From Methylophilaceae bacterium (lineage in GTDB: Bacteria > Pseudomonadota > Gammaproteobacteria > Burkholderiales > Methylophilaceae): a stretch of DNA of 64,000 nt. Every line of letters starts with the position of its first letter. Position 1 is the first letter of the stretch. Shown here piece after piece: positions 37,057 through 47,053 of the stretch. The position numbers were made by a program, and so were the translations under genes. The DNA is taken from the NCBI GenBank assembly GCA_028351715.1, contig JAOMKM010000002.1, forward strand, positions 1 to 64,000, written 5' to 3'. Below the pieces are notes generated by a model. It worked only from the letters and a program-made list of their open reading frames with translations. It was not told where the DNA came from and made no database searches.

Positions 37057-37442
37057 TTATTATTCATTTTTATGATGCTTTCTTGAGCAGATTGCATACA
37101 TTTTCTTACAGTCTGAGAAAGAGATCCATCTCTATTTGTGATTGCCTGAACTAGCATTGGTAAATTAAGCCCTGTAATTACTTCAATACTATCTTGAGAG
37201 GTATATTTTTTCAGTATATTGCATGGAGTTGCCCCATAAATATCAGTTAAAATCAACACACCTGATCCTGTATCCAGGTTCTTTATTTCATTTTCAATAA
37301 ATTTTTCGCATTCTTGTAAATCACTTTTAGGATCTACCGGTATACACTCAAGGAAGTTGATAGATTTCCCAAGTATATTAGATGAACAATCTATAAGAGA
37401 TCTTCCTATCTGACCATGAGTAACTAAGAGTATACCAATCAT
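37053..37442 (-). CDS. PTS EIIA component, mannose type
   Basis: 129 residues with the N-terminal GILLVTHGQIGRSL, whose His9 is the phospho-acceptor of the EIIA-Man/fructose-mannose type. LTDIYGATPCNI is the second family motif. With EI and HPr it forms a three-step phosphorelay lacking a permease, a known regulatory arrangement in Betaproteobacteria. Overlaps ptsH by 4 bases. Confidence 0.92.
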   Translation of the reverse strand: MIGILLVTHGQIGRSLIDCSSNILGKSINFLECIPVDPKSDLQECEKFIENEIKNLDTGSGVLILTDIYGATPCNILKKYTSQDSIEVITGLNLPMLVQAITNRDGSLSQTVRKCMQSAQESIIKMNNK

Positions 37443-37455
37443 TGTTATGTATTAT

Positions 37456-37779
37456 TTATTCCGATTTATTTTTTATTGAACCATCTGCCTTATGATGGTT
37501 TGCGTTTTTTTCTTTATATTTGATTACTTGCCGATCTAATTTCTGAATTACTATCTCAATTGCATGATACATGTTCTCGTCAGATGATTCAGCATGCATA
37601 TTGGCTTTTGGGAGGTGAATTGTTACATGAGCCTTATGATCTAGCCTCTCTAAGCTAAGAGTAAATTTTGCATCTATTAAATGATCAAAATGATTAGTAA
37701 TCCTTTTGAATTTATTTCTAACATACTGATCAATTGAGGGAGTAATTTCAAAATTATGAGCTTTAATTATTAAATTCAT
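37456..37779 (-). CDS. hpf: Ribosome hibernation promoting factor (short HPF/RaiA)
   Basis: 107 residues: MNLIIKAHNFEITPSIDQYVRNKF, the AHVTIHLPKANMHAESSDENMYHAIE region and a basic C-terminus typical of short HPF. It dimerises or inactivates ribosomes in stationary phase. It follows rpoN after 15 bases, as in most proteobacteria. Confidence 0.95.
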   Translation of the reverse strand: MNLIIKAHNFEITPSIDQYVRNKFKRITNHFDHLIDAKFTLSLERLDHKAHVTIHLPKANMHAESSDENMYHAIEIVIQKLDRQVIKYKEKNANHHKADGSIKNKSE

Positions 37780-37794
37780 TTATGGTTCCTTATA

Positions 37795-39132
37795 TTAATT
37801 TTTTCTTTGGTTAGAAGGTAAAATTTTTAATTTGCTTCTATATTTAGCAACCGTCCTCCTTGCTATATTAATACCCTGCTCCTTTAGCATCAAAACTATT
37901 TTTTCGTCAGAAAAAGGTTTTAGTGAGTTTTCGTCAATAATAATATCTTTTATTCTGCCTGAAATTGCCTTTGAGGATAATTCTTTTCTTAAACCTGACT
38001 TAATTTTTGTTCCAAAAAAATGCTTAAGCTCATAAATTCCGTGGGGGGTAAGAATAAACTTATTAGATGTTACTCTAGAAATTGTAGACTCATGTAGCTC
38101 TAATTCCTCTGCTATTTCTTTTAATATTAAGGGCCCTAAATATAACTCTCCTTTTTGCAGAAAGTCTTTTTGATGGTTCATAATAGCCCGAGAAACTCTT
38201 AGGATAGTTATTGAGCGCTCCTGTAAATTTTTAATTAGCCACTTAGCCTCTTGAAATTTTTCCTTTAAAACTTTCACTGCATCAGACGGTAAATCCTTAA
38301 AATAATTTTCATGTTCATTAGTTATCCTCAATCTAAATAACTCGTCTTCATTAACATAAACTTCCCACTTACCATTTTCATTCACTACGGTAACATCTGG
38401 CTTTATATAATCATTTATATCATTCTTCTTGAAAGCATTTCCTGGCTTGGGATTTAGTGCTGTAATAATTTCAATTGCTTTATCTAAATTATCTCGAGAG
38501 CAGCTTAGTTTCTTTATTAAATCTTCATAGTTTCTATTGGCTAGTAGATTCAAATGATTTATAACGATAGATTTAGAAATTTTAATAATTTCATTTTTAT
38601 TTTCAATAATATTTAATTGAGAATATAAGCATTCGGATAAATCTCTTGCCCCAATGCCTGGGAAGGAAGAATTTTGAATATGTTTTATCAAGCCTTCTAA
38701 TTCTTTTATCTCAACTTTTGGTTCTACATTGATATCACTTATAAGTGATTGATAGGTTTCAGTTAAGTAGCCCTCATCATTAATTGCATCAATTAAAAAG
38801 GAAAAAATTATTTGTTGTCGTTCGGAAAAAGAAAAAATACTTAAATTATCAATCAAATATTCCTTTAAGGTTTCATTTTTTACTTGATTCTCGAAAATAT
38901 TATAGTACTCATCTGCTGAGCCTTTTAAACCGTTTTTATTTTGTTTATTTTTAGCTGAGGACCTTATATGACTGTAATTTTCTTCTTGTTCAAGAAAAAT
39001 ATTGTCATTTAAGTATTCTTCGAGTAATTGATCTAATTCAGCTTGTGATGCCTGCAGAAATCTTAAGGATTGCTGAAGAAGGGGAGTGAGCTTAAGAGAC
39101 TGTGAAAGTTTTAAGTTATAACTTAATTTCAT
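37795..39132 (-). CDS. rpoN: RNA polymerase sigma-54 factor
   Basis: 445 residues. The N-terminal activator-contact region is LSYNLKLSQSLKLTPLLQQSLRFLQ. A core-binding domain follows, then the helix-turn-helix LHESTISRVTSNKF and the RpoN box ARRTVAKYR near the end. All domains look intact, although the NtrX in this window cannot activate it. It begins 1 base after the lptB stop. Confidence 0.97.
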   Translation of the reverse strand: MKLSYNLKLSQSLKLTPLLQQSLRFLQASQAELDQLLEEYLNDNIFLEQEENYSHIRSSAKNKQNKNGLKGSADEYYNIFENQVKNETLKEYLIDNLSIFSFSERQQIIFSFLIDAINDEGYLTETYQSLISDINVEPKVEIKELEGLIKHIQNSSFPGIGARDLSECLYSQLNIIENKNEIIKISKSIVINHLNLLANRNYEDLIKKLSCSRDNLDKAIEIITALNPKPGNAFKKNDINDYIKPDVTVVNENGKWEVYVNEDELFRLRITNEHENYFKDLPSDAVKVLKEKFQEAKWLIKNLQERSITILRVSRAIMNHQKDFLQKGELYLGPLILKEIAEELELHESTISRVTSNKFILTPHGIYELKHFFGTKIKSGLRKELSSKAISGRIKDIIIDENSLKPFSDEKIVLMLKEQGINIARRTVAKYRSKLKILPSNQRKN

Positions 39133-39855
39133 TTAAAGAACAAAGTTTTTACCAAGGTAGATATTTTTAACAGCTTCATTAGAAACCATTTCAGAAGGAG
39201 TACCAGAGGCCAAGACTTCACCTTGATTAACAATATAGGCTCGATCACAGATACCTAATGTTTCTCTAACATTATGGTCAGTAATTAGGATACCAATACC
39301 TAGAGAGGTTAATTGAGTGATAATCTTTTGAATATCAATAACTGCAATTGGATCAATACCTGCGAATGGTTCATCAAGAAGGATAAATTTGGGGTCAGTT
39401 GCTAGGCACCGAGCAATTTCAACTCTTCTTCGTTCCCCTCCGGAAAGACTAATTGCTTGACTATCTTTTATGTGATCAATACTTAAATTCATTAATAGAT
39501 CCTCCAATCTTTCGTATATTTTCTTTCGCGAATGCTTTCTAAGTTCTAATACCGCTAGAATATTTTCGCTTACTGTCATTTTTCTGAAGATAGAAGGCTC
39601 TTGTGGAAGGTAGGAGATACCAATTTTAGAGCGATTATGAATGGGCATTTTAGTTAATTCATTTTGATCAATTTTGATAGTGCCATTCTCTGCGGCAATC
39701 AGACCTACGATCATATAAAAGGAAGTTGTTTTTCCTGCTCCATTTGGACCAAGCAAGCCCACAACTTCTCCACTTTTTACATTTAGAGAAATATCTTTAA
39801 CAACTACTTTTTTTTTGTAGCTTTTCCTTAAATTTTGAATAATTAATTCAGACAT
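39133..39855 (-). CDS. lptB: LPS export ATPase LptB
   Basis: ABC ATPase powering LPS extraction from the inner membrane with LptFGC. 240 residues: Walker A GPNGAGKT (36-43), Q-loop LPQEPSIF, signature LSGGERRR (139-146), Walker [14 protein letters not shown] and switch His in TDHNVRET. Part of kdsD-lptC-lptA-lptB-rpoN. Confidence 0.98.
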   Translation of the reverse strand: MSELIIQNLRKSYKKKVVVKDISLNVKSGEVVGLLGPNGAGKTTSFYMIVGLIAAENGTIKIDQNELTKMPIHNRSKIGISYLPQEPSIFRKMTVSENILAVLELRKHSRKKIYERLEDLLMNLSIDHIKDSQAISLSGGERRRVEIARCLATDPKFILLDEPFAGIDPIAVIDIQKIITQLTSLGIGILITDHNVRETLGICDRAYIVNQGEVLASGTPSEMVSNEAVKNIYLGKNFVL

Positions 39856-39857
39856 GG

Positions 39858-40379
39858 CTATTTCTCGCCCTTTGGAGCAATAATTACTCTTGTTCGAGTT
39901 TTCTTTGAATTTTTTCCAGAATTATCTTTTGTGCTTCCTGACATTGCTTGAGCAATTTCAGCATTAGCATCATAAATAATATAGTCGCCAAAGACAGTAT
40001 CTTTACCTCTTTTTACTGAAGCTTTGTCATAAAGATGAACTTTGTCCATATGCCCGTCATACTCTATTCGAGAGGCCTTACCTTCAACATACGAATCAAT
40101 TCCGTCTCGCTTTTGTTTAAAGGATGTTGGATTTCCTGTAGAAATACTATGCTGAAATCCTTGTTTATCCTCTCTTACCGTTAATTCATCAGCTCTAATT
40201 ATCATTGTACCTTGCGTTAAAATGACGTCACCTTTATAAACACTAATACTTCGATTGTCATCAACTATCATAGTGTCTGATTCAATTTCAATTGGCATGT
40301 CTCTATCTGCCTGCTCTGCCAAAGTAAAGGGAGATAAAAATAATATACATAGTAATAAGAATTTTTCTTTATAATTCAT
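39858..40379 (-). CDS. lptA: LPS periplasmic bridge protein LptA
   Basis: 173 residues with a signal peptide ([15 protein letters not shown]) and an OstA-type beta-jellyroll: [30 protein letters not shown]. It forms the periplasmic bridge that carries LPS to the outer membrane. The C-terminal [16 protein letters not shown] is a basic tail. It lies 2 bases from lptB. Confidence 0.95.
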   Translation of the reverse strand: MNYKEKFLLLCILFLSPFTLAEQADRDMPIEIESDTMIVDDNRSISVYKGDVILTQGTMIIRADELTVREDKQGFQHSISTGNPTSFKQKRDGIDSYVEGKASRIEYDGHMDKVHLYDKASVKRGKDTVFGDYIIYDANAEIAQAMSGSTKDNSGKNSKKTRTRVIIAPKGEK

Positions 40380-40384
40380 AATTT

Positions 40385-40963
40385 TTATTTAATAATTTTT
40401 TCATAATGTACTTTTACATTGCTTAAAAGTTTAAAAGTGTTTTCTTTTTTATCGTACTTCATCCCAACTCCATTTATTTCAATATTAGGCTCTTGTATAA
40501 TTTTTACTGGCGATCTTGTAAATATCACATTAGTGTTTGGGAGGATATTAAGTGAATCTGTAAAAAGCTTCATAGCTTTTTTTTTGGATGTAGCTAGTCT
40601 CATAAGGACTACATTTTTTCTTACAATAATTTTATCACCTAGGTTTGTAATTTCTCCGTTACTTCCTGTTATCCATGAATAAGGATTACCTCTTTCATAT
40701 TTAGTAAATTTTGGGTTTATAAGATAGGTTTTATTAAGGTAGTCATAGTTAGACATTTTCTTTCCAGCTAAAATAAATTTAATATCACCATTCTCTGTTG
40801 TTTGTTGAGCTGAAAATTCATCTAAATAAAAATCAGGCCCACTAGCTAAAAGAGATTTTTCTGAATAAAGCTCTTTAATAACCTCTAATTTTAACCAATA
40901 GGAAGTTAATGCAATTAAAGCTATAAGAAGAATCACTAAAATGGAAGATAGTTTATTTTCCAT
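40385..40963 (-). CDS. lptC: LPS export protein LptC
   Basis: 192 residues: one N-terminal membrane anchor (SSILVILLIALIALTSYWL) and a periplasmic LptC beta domain (ADFYLDEFSAQ-like PDFYLDEFSAQQTTENG). It passes LPS from LptBFG to LptA. In most proteobacteria kdsC lies between kdsD and lptC; here only 7 bases separate them. Confidence 0.92.
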   Translation of the reverse strand: MENKLSSILVILLIALIALTSYWLKLEVIKELYSEKSLLASGPDFYLDEFSAQQTTENGDIKFILAGKKMSNYDYLNKTYLINPKFTKYERGNPYSWITGSNGEITNLGDKIIVRKNVVLMRLATSKKKAMKLFTDSLNILPNTNVIFTRSPVKIIQEPNIEINGVGMKYDKKENTFKLLSNVKVHYEKIIK

Positions 40964-40970
40964 GTCTAGT

Positions 40971-41945
40971 TTAGATAACTTTTCCTTTTAGTAAGTCATG
41001 GAGATTAATGATACCAATTAATTCTGTTTCCTCATTAACAACTAAAAAACTATTAACCTTTGATTTTTCCATTATATTTACAGCATCAATTGCTAATTGA
41101 GATGATTTTAATACAATAGGATTTTTTGTCATACAATCTGCAACGCTGCTACTTATTGTTTTATTTTCTATTAGTGCACGTCTTAGATCACCATCCGTCA
41201 GAATGCCTATTGGCTTATTTTTTTTATCAATGACTGCTGTAAATCCTACCTTTTTTTTAGTTATGGTTATGATGGCATCCTTAAGTGATGCTTTTAGTGT
41301 AACTTTTGGAATTGCATTATTTATTCTCATTATGTCTTTAATCTTAATTAAAAGATTTTTACCTAAAGATCCTCCTGGGTGCGACTCTGCAAAATCATCA
41401 GCTGTAAAACCTCTTAAGCTTAGTGTACAAATTGCTAGTGCATCTCCAAGTGCCAGTGATACAGTTGAGCTAGCGGTTGGAGCCAAACCTAATGGACATG
41501 CCTCTTGTTTTACGTCCGAGGATATATGAATATCACTTTGTATTGCTAAGTCTGAGTTTGAATTGCTGCAAATAGAAATAATTTTTGCACCAATTCTTTT
41601 GATATTTGGAATGATCGAACTGATTTCCGAACTTTGTCCTGAATTAGAAAAAATAATTACTACATCATCTTTCATAATCATACCAAGATCACCATGACTT
41701 GCTTCCCCAGGATGCATAAAAAAAGCTGGTGTACCAGTACTAGCAAGTGTTGAGGCAATCTTTCTAGCGATATGTCCTGATTTCCCCATTCCACTTAAAA
41801 CTATTCGCCCTGAACAATCTATTATTAGATTGACCGCATTAACAAAGCTACTCGAAATATTCTTGCTAGCATGAAGGATCTCTTGAGCTTCAATTTCAAG
41901 GACTTCCTGTGCTATTTTTATTATGTTTTTTGGGTTATTTGCCAT
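40971..41945 (-). CDS. kdsD: Arabinose-5-phosphate isomerase
   Basis: Makes arabinose-5-phosphate for KDO. 324 residues: SIS domain (SGMGKSGHIARKIASTLASTGTPAFFMHPGEASHGD, quoted in parts) and two C-terminal CBS repeats (RINNAIPKV and DCMTKNPIV). Contextually fixed by the lpt operon. KDO is the inner core sugar of LPS, matching the glycan genes on the other side. Confidence 0.95.
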   Translation of the reverse strand: MANNPKNIIKIAQEVLEIEAQEILHASKNISSSFVNAVNLIIDCSGRIVLSGMGKSGHIARKIASTLASTGTPAFFMHPGEASHGDLGMIMKDDVVIIFSNSGQSSEISSIIPNIKRIGAKIISICSNSNSDLAIQSDIHISSDVKQEACPLGLAPTASSTVSLALGDALAICTLSLRGFTADDFAESHPGGSLGKNLLIKIKDIMRINNAIPKVTLKASLKDAIITITKKKVGFTAVIDKKNKPIGILTDGDLRRALIENKTISSSVADCMTKNPIVLKSSQLAIDAVNIMEKSKVNSFLVVNEETELIGIINLHDLLKGKVI

Positions 41946-42037
41946 AGTTTAATTATTAATTATATTTTTGTAGTAATTCATAAGTATAAAAGGGTTTGAT
42001 AGTAGAATAAAGTATATACCGAAGTCATTTAAAAATT

Positions 42038-44017
42038 ATGTTTGAATCTATTCAATTAATTATTTTATTATTAGTAAGCTCTGTCTTATTGGTAGCCTTA
42101 TTTAGCTATTTAAGATTACCTCCTATGATCGCCTATTTTGTTGTTGGTTTAGTATTAGGCCCCCATGCATTTGGTATTTTGCCAGATTCTGAATCAAGCA
42201 GACATTTTGTCGAGTTTGGCATCGTTTTTTTAATGTTTACAATAGGTCTTGAGTTTAGCTTACCCAAATTAAATGCGATGAGAAACATTCTTTTTGGTCT
42301 GGGAAGCTCTCAAGTTCTCATAACAATTTTTACTGTTATTCTTTTTGGGATTTTCTTTGGTTTAAATCTTCCAGCTGCATTTATTATTGGATCAGCTCTT
42401 ACTATGTCATCAACAGCAATCGTGTCAAAAATTTTAATGGAGCGTATTGATCTAAATAGTCGGCATGGAAGACTATCAATTGGTATTTTATTATTCCAAG
42501 ATATTGCAGTAATTTTAATTTTAATTTTAATACCTGTTTTCAATGCACAAGGTACTAATTTAGTTGAAATTATCTCTTTTTCTGTAATAAAAATTTTATT
42601 ATTATTATTTATTGTTTTTAAAGCAGGTCAGCCTGTAATGAATTTTTGGTTTGGGATTGTTGCAAAAAATAAATCTAGGGAGCTATTTGTTTTAAATGTG
42701 TTAATGATTACCCTTATTTTTGCTTATGTAACTAAGCTAGCCGGACTTTCTTATGCATTAGGAGCTTTTTTAGCTGGGATGTTGATTTCCGAAACTCGAT
42801 ATAGGCACCAAGTTGAATCAGATATAACTTCATTTAGAAATATTTTATTAGGACTATTCTTTATTAGTGTCGGGATGATGTTAAATCTTGATATTTTAAG
42901 TAATAATTTTTTATTAATAATAATCTTATTTTTATGCCTCACACTTTTTAAGGTAGCCCTAATAACTCTACTTACTACTTTGTTTAAATATGAATTGGGA
43001 GTTGGTATTAGAACAGGTGTCATTCTTTCTCAGGCCGGCGAGTTTAGCTTTGTGATATTGGCTCTTGGACAAGAGAGTGGAATTATTTCTGGAGATATTT
43101 TACAAATTACATTATCGGTATGCCTTTTATCTATGTTATTTGCTCCTATACTAATTCCATTTAATGGAAGAATAGCTAGATATATTGCTAAGGGGTATTC
43201 AAAGAAAACAGAAACTCTTATGAAGCAATTAGAAGGTTTAGGCCATGATTTTTCTAATCACGTAATTTTATGCGGATATGGAAGAAGTGGACAATACTTG
43301 GGGAGGTTCTTAAAGGAAGAAAACATTAATTATATTGCAATAGATATAGATTTAAATCGTGTAAATGATGCTTCTAATGCTGGAGAGAAGGTAATGTATG
43401 GAGATGCAAGCAGAAGAATTGTTTTGAAAGCTGCAGGCATTGAAAGGGCTAAAGCTGTTGTGATTGCATATGCAAATGATAGATCTACTGAAAAAGTATT
43501 GAATGTTATTAGAGAAGCATACCCAAAATTACCTGTTATCGTGAGAACAAAAGATGAATCCTCAGTTGAGGCGCTCCAAAAAGCTGGAGCAACAGATGTT
43601 GTTCCAGAAGTTCAAGAAGGGAGTTTAATGCTTGCATCTCATGCATTAGTAATATTAGGAATTCCATTGAGTAATGTTATAAAGAAAATAAGAGTATTTA
43701 GAAGTGAGAGATATAAGATGTTTAGAGGTTTTTTTGCTGGTGAAACTGACCTTGATCAAGATAATAATTTACAAGAGCGATTTCAACTTCACTCAATTGA
43801 AATAGATAAATATTTCTTTGTGGTAAATAGGCCTATTAAAAGTATTCCATTAAAAGAATTTAATATTGAAATTCAACATTTAAGAAGACCTAATATGCTT
43901 GAGAATATTGAACCACGTGAGGATATAGTATTATCATCAGGCGATATAATTGTTATTTTAGGCTTGCAGGCAGACTTAAATATTTTTGAAAAATATGTAA
44001 TAAATGGAAATAAATAG
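42038..44017 (+). CDS. Kef-type monovalent cation/proton antiporter
   Basis: 659 residues: about 12 membrane helices (1-385) of the CPA2 exchanger family with MSSTAIVSKIL and LGAFLAGMLISE. An RCK/TrkA-N nucleotide-binding domain follows (ILCGYGRSGQYLGRFL, then the acidic YIAIDID) and then a TrkA-C-like end. It probably exports K+ or exchanges Na+/K+ for H+ at the inner membrane; glutathione gating as in KefB/KefC cannot be shown. thiO begins on its last base. Confidence 0.9.
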   Translation: MFESIQLIILLLVSSVLLVALFSYLRLPPMIAYFVVGLVLGPHAFGILPDSESSRHFVEFGIVFLMFTIGLEFSLPKLNAMRNILFGLGSSQVLITIFTVILFGIFFGLNLPAAFIIGSALTMSSTAIVSKILMERIDLNSRHGRLSIGILLFQDIAVILILILIPVFNAQGTNLVEIISFSVIKILLLLFIVFKAGQPVMNFWFGIVAKNKSRELFVLNVLMITLIFAYVTKLAGLSYALGAFLAGMLISETRYRHQVESDITSFRNILLGLFFISVGMMLNLDILSNNFLLIIILFLCLTLFKVALITLLTTLFKYELGVGIRTGVILSQAGEFSFVILALGQESGIISGDILQITLSVCLLSMLFAPILIPFNGRIARYIAKGYSKKTETLMKQLEGLGHDFSNHVILCGYGRSGQYLGRFLKEENINYIAIDIDLNRVNDASNAGEKVMYGDASRRIVLKAAGIERAKAVVIAYANDRSTEKVLNVIREAYPKLPVIVRTKDESSVEALQKAGATDVVPEVQEGSLMLASHALVILGIPLSNVIKKIRVFRSERYKMFRGFFAGETDLDQDNNLQERFQLHSIEIDKYFFVVNRPIKSIPLKEFNIEIQHLRRPNMLENIEPREDIVLSSGDIIVILGLQADLNIFEKYVINGNK

Positions 44018-45030
44018 TGTCTTTAAAAGTTGCAGTTATAGGCGCTGGTATCGTTGGATGCCTTACAGCAATTAAGCTTCAAGAGTCAGGTTATGATGTG
44101 ACTATAATTGATAAAAATGAAATTGGAAAAGAATCAAGCTGGGCAGGGGCAGGTATTTTATTTCCTTTAATGCCTTGGGAGTATGAACCAAGAGTTTTTG
44201 AGCTATGTATCTCCGCTGCAAATTTCTATAAGAATTTTTCATCAAAATTATTTAAGATTACTGGTATTGATTCAGAATTTATTGAATCTGGTTTGTTATG
44301 TATTGATCCTCCAGATAAAAAAACTATTTTAAATTGGGCAAAAAATAATAATTTAAATTTTAATGAGTGTTCATTTTTAAATTTACCTTCATATTTATTT
44401 CCAGGAGTGACTCAAATTCGCCCCCCAAGATTGATGGAAGCAATTAAATTATTTATGCAAGAAATTGGAATTAATATTAGAGAAAATACAAATTTAATAA
44501 AACTAAAAAAAGAAGGCTATAAAATTGAGAGTTGGCCTACAACAGAAAATGAACAAATTAAAGCTGATATATTTGTTATTACCTCTGGGGCATGGAGTTC
44601 AAATTTAGTTATTGATCAAGAGGATATTATCTATCCTGTGAGAGGACAAATGATTCAGTATAAAAAAATAGAAGTTAATATGAAACACATTTTATATTCT
44701 GATGATTTTTATATATTACAAAGAAAAGACGGAGTAATATTAGCTGGAAGTACCGTGGAGCATGTAGGTTTTGATAAAAATACTGATGCAACTGCATTAA
44801 ATGAGCTTATGAAAAAAACTTCAATATTGGTACCAGAACTGAAAGAGATAATGCCTGAAAATCATTGGGCTGGAATTAGGCCAGGTACCAAAGGAAATAT
44901 TCCGATTATCAAAAAATCTGAAAATTACGAAAATATCTTCATTAATTCTGGGCATTACCGATATGGATTAACTATGGCTCCGATGTCTGCAGAAGAAATA
45001 TATAAACTAATATCAGAATCAATCGAATGA
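44017..45030 (+). CDS. thiO: Glycine oxidase ThiO-type FAD amine oxidase
   Basis: 337 residues starting at GTG, which overlaps the previous stop by one base. FAD site AVIGAGIVGCLTAIKL, then ESSWAGAGILFPLMPWEY and the C-terminal GHYRYGLTMAP, all typical of ThiO, which oxidises glycine to iminoglycine for the thiazole of thiamine. No thiS/thiG is nearby. A D-amino-acid dehydrogenase is less likely because the WAGAGIL motif is ThiO-like. Confidence 0.88.
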   Translation: MSLKVAVIGAGIVGCLTAIKLQESGYDVTIIDKNEIGKESSWAGAGILFPLMPWEYEPRVFELCISAANFYKNFSSKLFKITGIDSEFIESGLLCIDPPDKKTILNWAKNNNLNFNECSFLNLPSYLFPGVTQIRPPRLMEAIKLFMQEIGINIRENTNLIKLKKEGYKIESWPTTENEQIKADIFVITSGAWSSNLVIDQEDIIYPVRGQMIQYKKIEVNMKHILYSDDFYILQRKDGVILAGSTVEHVGFDKNTDATALNELMKKTSILVPELKEIMPENHWAGIRPGTKGNIPIIKKSENYENIFINSGHYRYGLTMAPMSAEEIYKLISESIE

Positions 45031-45929
45031 AGAAATCTATTACAATTTGGAGGGTTATAGATGGAATTTATGGGCATGAAAAACAAAGTAAGTCCCTTAC
45101 ATCATCACTATCAAAAATAATAAATACAAAAATAATTGATTTATCAGTAAAAAATTTATGGGTACTCATAGTTAAAAACTATTTTATTAAAAATAAAATA
45201 AATAAACCTAAATTTATAATAGGCGCAGGTCACAAAACCCATATGATAATATTTTTATGTAAGTTAGTATTTGGAGGAAAAACAATACTCATTATGAAAC
45301 CATCACTACCAATTAATTGGTTTGATTTATGTTTTATTCCATATCATGACCATGTAAACAACATTGAGAAAAAAAATATAGTTAAAATTTACGGTGCACT
45401 AAATAGCCTTAGAAATTTAGGAAAACATAACCCTAAAAGGGGCTTAATATTAATTGGAGGTAATTCAAAATACTTTAATTGGGATAATAATAATATTTCT
45501 CTGCAAATAAAAAGTATATGTAAAACATATCCAGATGTTCAATATTATTTAACGACATCAAGAAGGACACCATCGACATTTCTTAAAAGCCTAGTTTCGA
45601 TGAATATAAAAAATATAGAAATAACTTCATGGTCCGAAGTAGATAATTTATGGATTGAAAAAAGATTGAATGAATGTAAAAAAGTATCGGTAACAATCGA
45701 TTCAATTTCAATGATTTATGAAGCGATATCAGCCGGTGGACAGGTCTCAATAATTGATCTTATTAAAAAGAAGGAAAATAAGATATCTAGAGAGGTAGAA
45801 AGATTAATTTCTAAGAAAATTCTACGGAAAATAGGAAATAATGAAATGAAAGAGCCTAAAATTATTATTAAGGAGTCTGATCGTTGTGCAGTAATTATAA
45901 AAAATAAATTCCTTAAACCTTCATCGTGA
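45027..45929 (+). CDS. ELM1-like (DUF1022) protein
   Basis: 300 residues: IWRVIDGIYGHEKQSKSL, GAGHKTHMIIFLCK, LIMKPSLPINWFDLCFIPYHDH and LILIGGNSKYFNW. This is the bacterial family related to plant mitochondrial fission protein ELM1, with a glycosyltransferase-B-like fold. In bacteria it is found in LPS gene clusters and its reaction is not established. It overlaps both neighbours by 4 bases. Confidence 0.85.
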   Translation: MKKSITIWRVIDGIYGHEKQSKSLTSSLSKIINTKIIDLSVKNLWVLIVKNYFIKNKINKPKFIIGAGHKTHMIIFLCKLVFGGKTILIMKPSLPINWFDLCFIPYHDHVNNIEKKNIVKIYGALNSLRNLGKHNPKRGLILIGGNSKYFNWDNNNISLQIKSICKTYPDVQYYLTTSRRTPSTFLKSLVSMNIKNIEITSWSEVDNLWIEKRLNECKKVSVTIDSISMIYEAISAGGQVSIIDLIKKKENKISREVERLISKKILRKIGNNEMKEPKIIIKESDRCAVIIKNKFLKPSS

Positions 45930-47053
45930 AAATAAAATCAAAAAAAATAATTGTAGCTCAAGTTCTACCTGAGATTAATTCTGGAGGTGTAGAAAGAGGC
46001 ACATTAGAACTTGGAAAATATCTTGTTAAGCATGGTCATAAATCTATAGTTATTTCTGGCGGAGGCAGATTAAAAAACCAATTAAAAAGTGAGGGAAGCA
46101 GCCATATTGATTTAAATGTTGGAAATAAATCGATCCTAATATTTTTTTTGATACCAAAATTAATTTCTATTATAAAAAAAAATAAAATTAATATTATTCA
46201 TGCTAGATCAAGGCTGCCGGCATGGATTTGTTATTTTGCAATAAATTTGATGGTAAAAAGTAAACGACCAATATTAATAACAACTATTCATGGGCCCTAT
46301 TCAATTAACTTTTATAGTTCAATTATGACCAAAGGAGACCGAGTTTTTGTAATTTCAAAAATGATCAAAGAATATGCAATCAAAAACTATAATATAAGTA
46401 GAGCTAAATTAGTCCTTAACTATAGGGGGGTTGATTCAAAGGAATTTGTTTTTGGCTATAAACCAAAATTACTATGGAAAAAAGAATGGTTTATGGACTA
46501 CCCACAGACAAAAGACAAAATTATTTTAACATTGCCTGCCAGAATAACTCGTTGGAAAGGCCAGGAAGATTTTATTAAAATGATTTCAAAACTTACTTCA
46601 AAAAATATCAATATTCATGGGTTATTAGTTGGAGAAGCTAAGGGTAGAAAAGAGAAATATAAATCGCAATTATTAAAACAGATTAAAAAATTAGGAATTG
46701 ATGAACATATAACATTAACTGGCAATAGAACTGATGTGAAGGAAATTATGGCAATAAGTCATATTGTCTATTCCTTATCTAAAGAACCTGAAGCATTTGG
46801 AAGAGTTTCACTTGAGTCAATTAAATTAGGAGTCCCAATTATTGGTTATGATCATGGTGGAGTTGCTGAACAATTGAGGGAGATATTTCCTGAAGGATTA
46901 GTCCCTGTTAATGACCACAGGAAATTAGCTGACCTATCAGAGAAATGGATTAAAAATCCTCCATTAGTAAAACCGACAAATAAATTTAGCTTAAAATCAA
47001 TGCTAGATAAAACATTAAAAACTTATTTAGACATATTATTAATAAAAAAATGA
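45926..47053 (+). CDS. Glycosyltransferase family 4
   Basis: 375 residues from a GTG start. GT-B fold: acceptor-side LPEINSGGVERGTLELGKYL and a donor-side nucleotide-sugar motif (SKEPEAFGRVSLESIKLGVPIIGYDHGG). These features match LPS core glycosyltransferases of betaproteobacteria. The sugar cannot be stated. Overlaps its neighbours by 4 bases. Confidence 0.9.
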   Translation: MKIKSKKIIVAQVLPEINSGGVERGTLELGKYLVKHGHKSIVISGGGRLKNQLKSEGSSHIDLNVGNKSILIFFLIPKLISIIKKNKINIIHARSRLPAWICYFAINLMVKSKRPILITTIHGPYSINFYSSIMTKGDRVFVISKMIKEYAIKNYNISRAKLVLNYRGVDSKEFVFGYKPKLLWKKEWFMDYPQTKDKIILTLPARITRWKGQEDFIKMISKLTSKNINIHGLLVGEAKGRKEKYKSQLLKQIKKLGIDEHITLTGNRTDVKEIMAISHIVYSLSKEPEAFGRVSLESIKLGVPIIGYDHGGVAEQLREIFPEGLVPVNDHRKLADLSEKWIKNPPLVKPTNKFSLKSMLDKTLKTYLDILLIKK

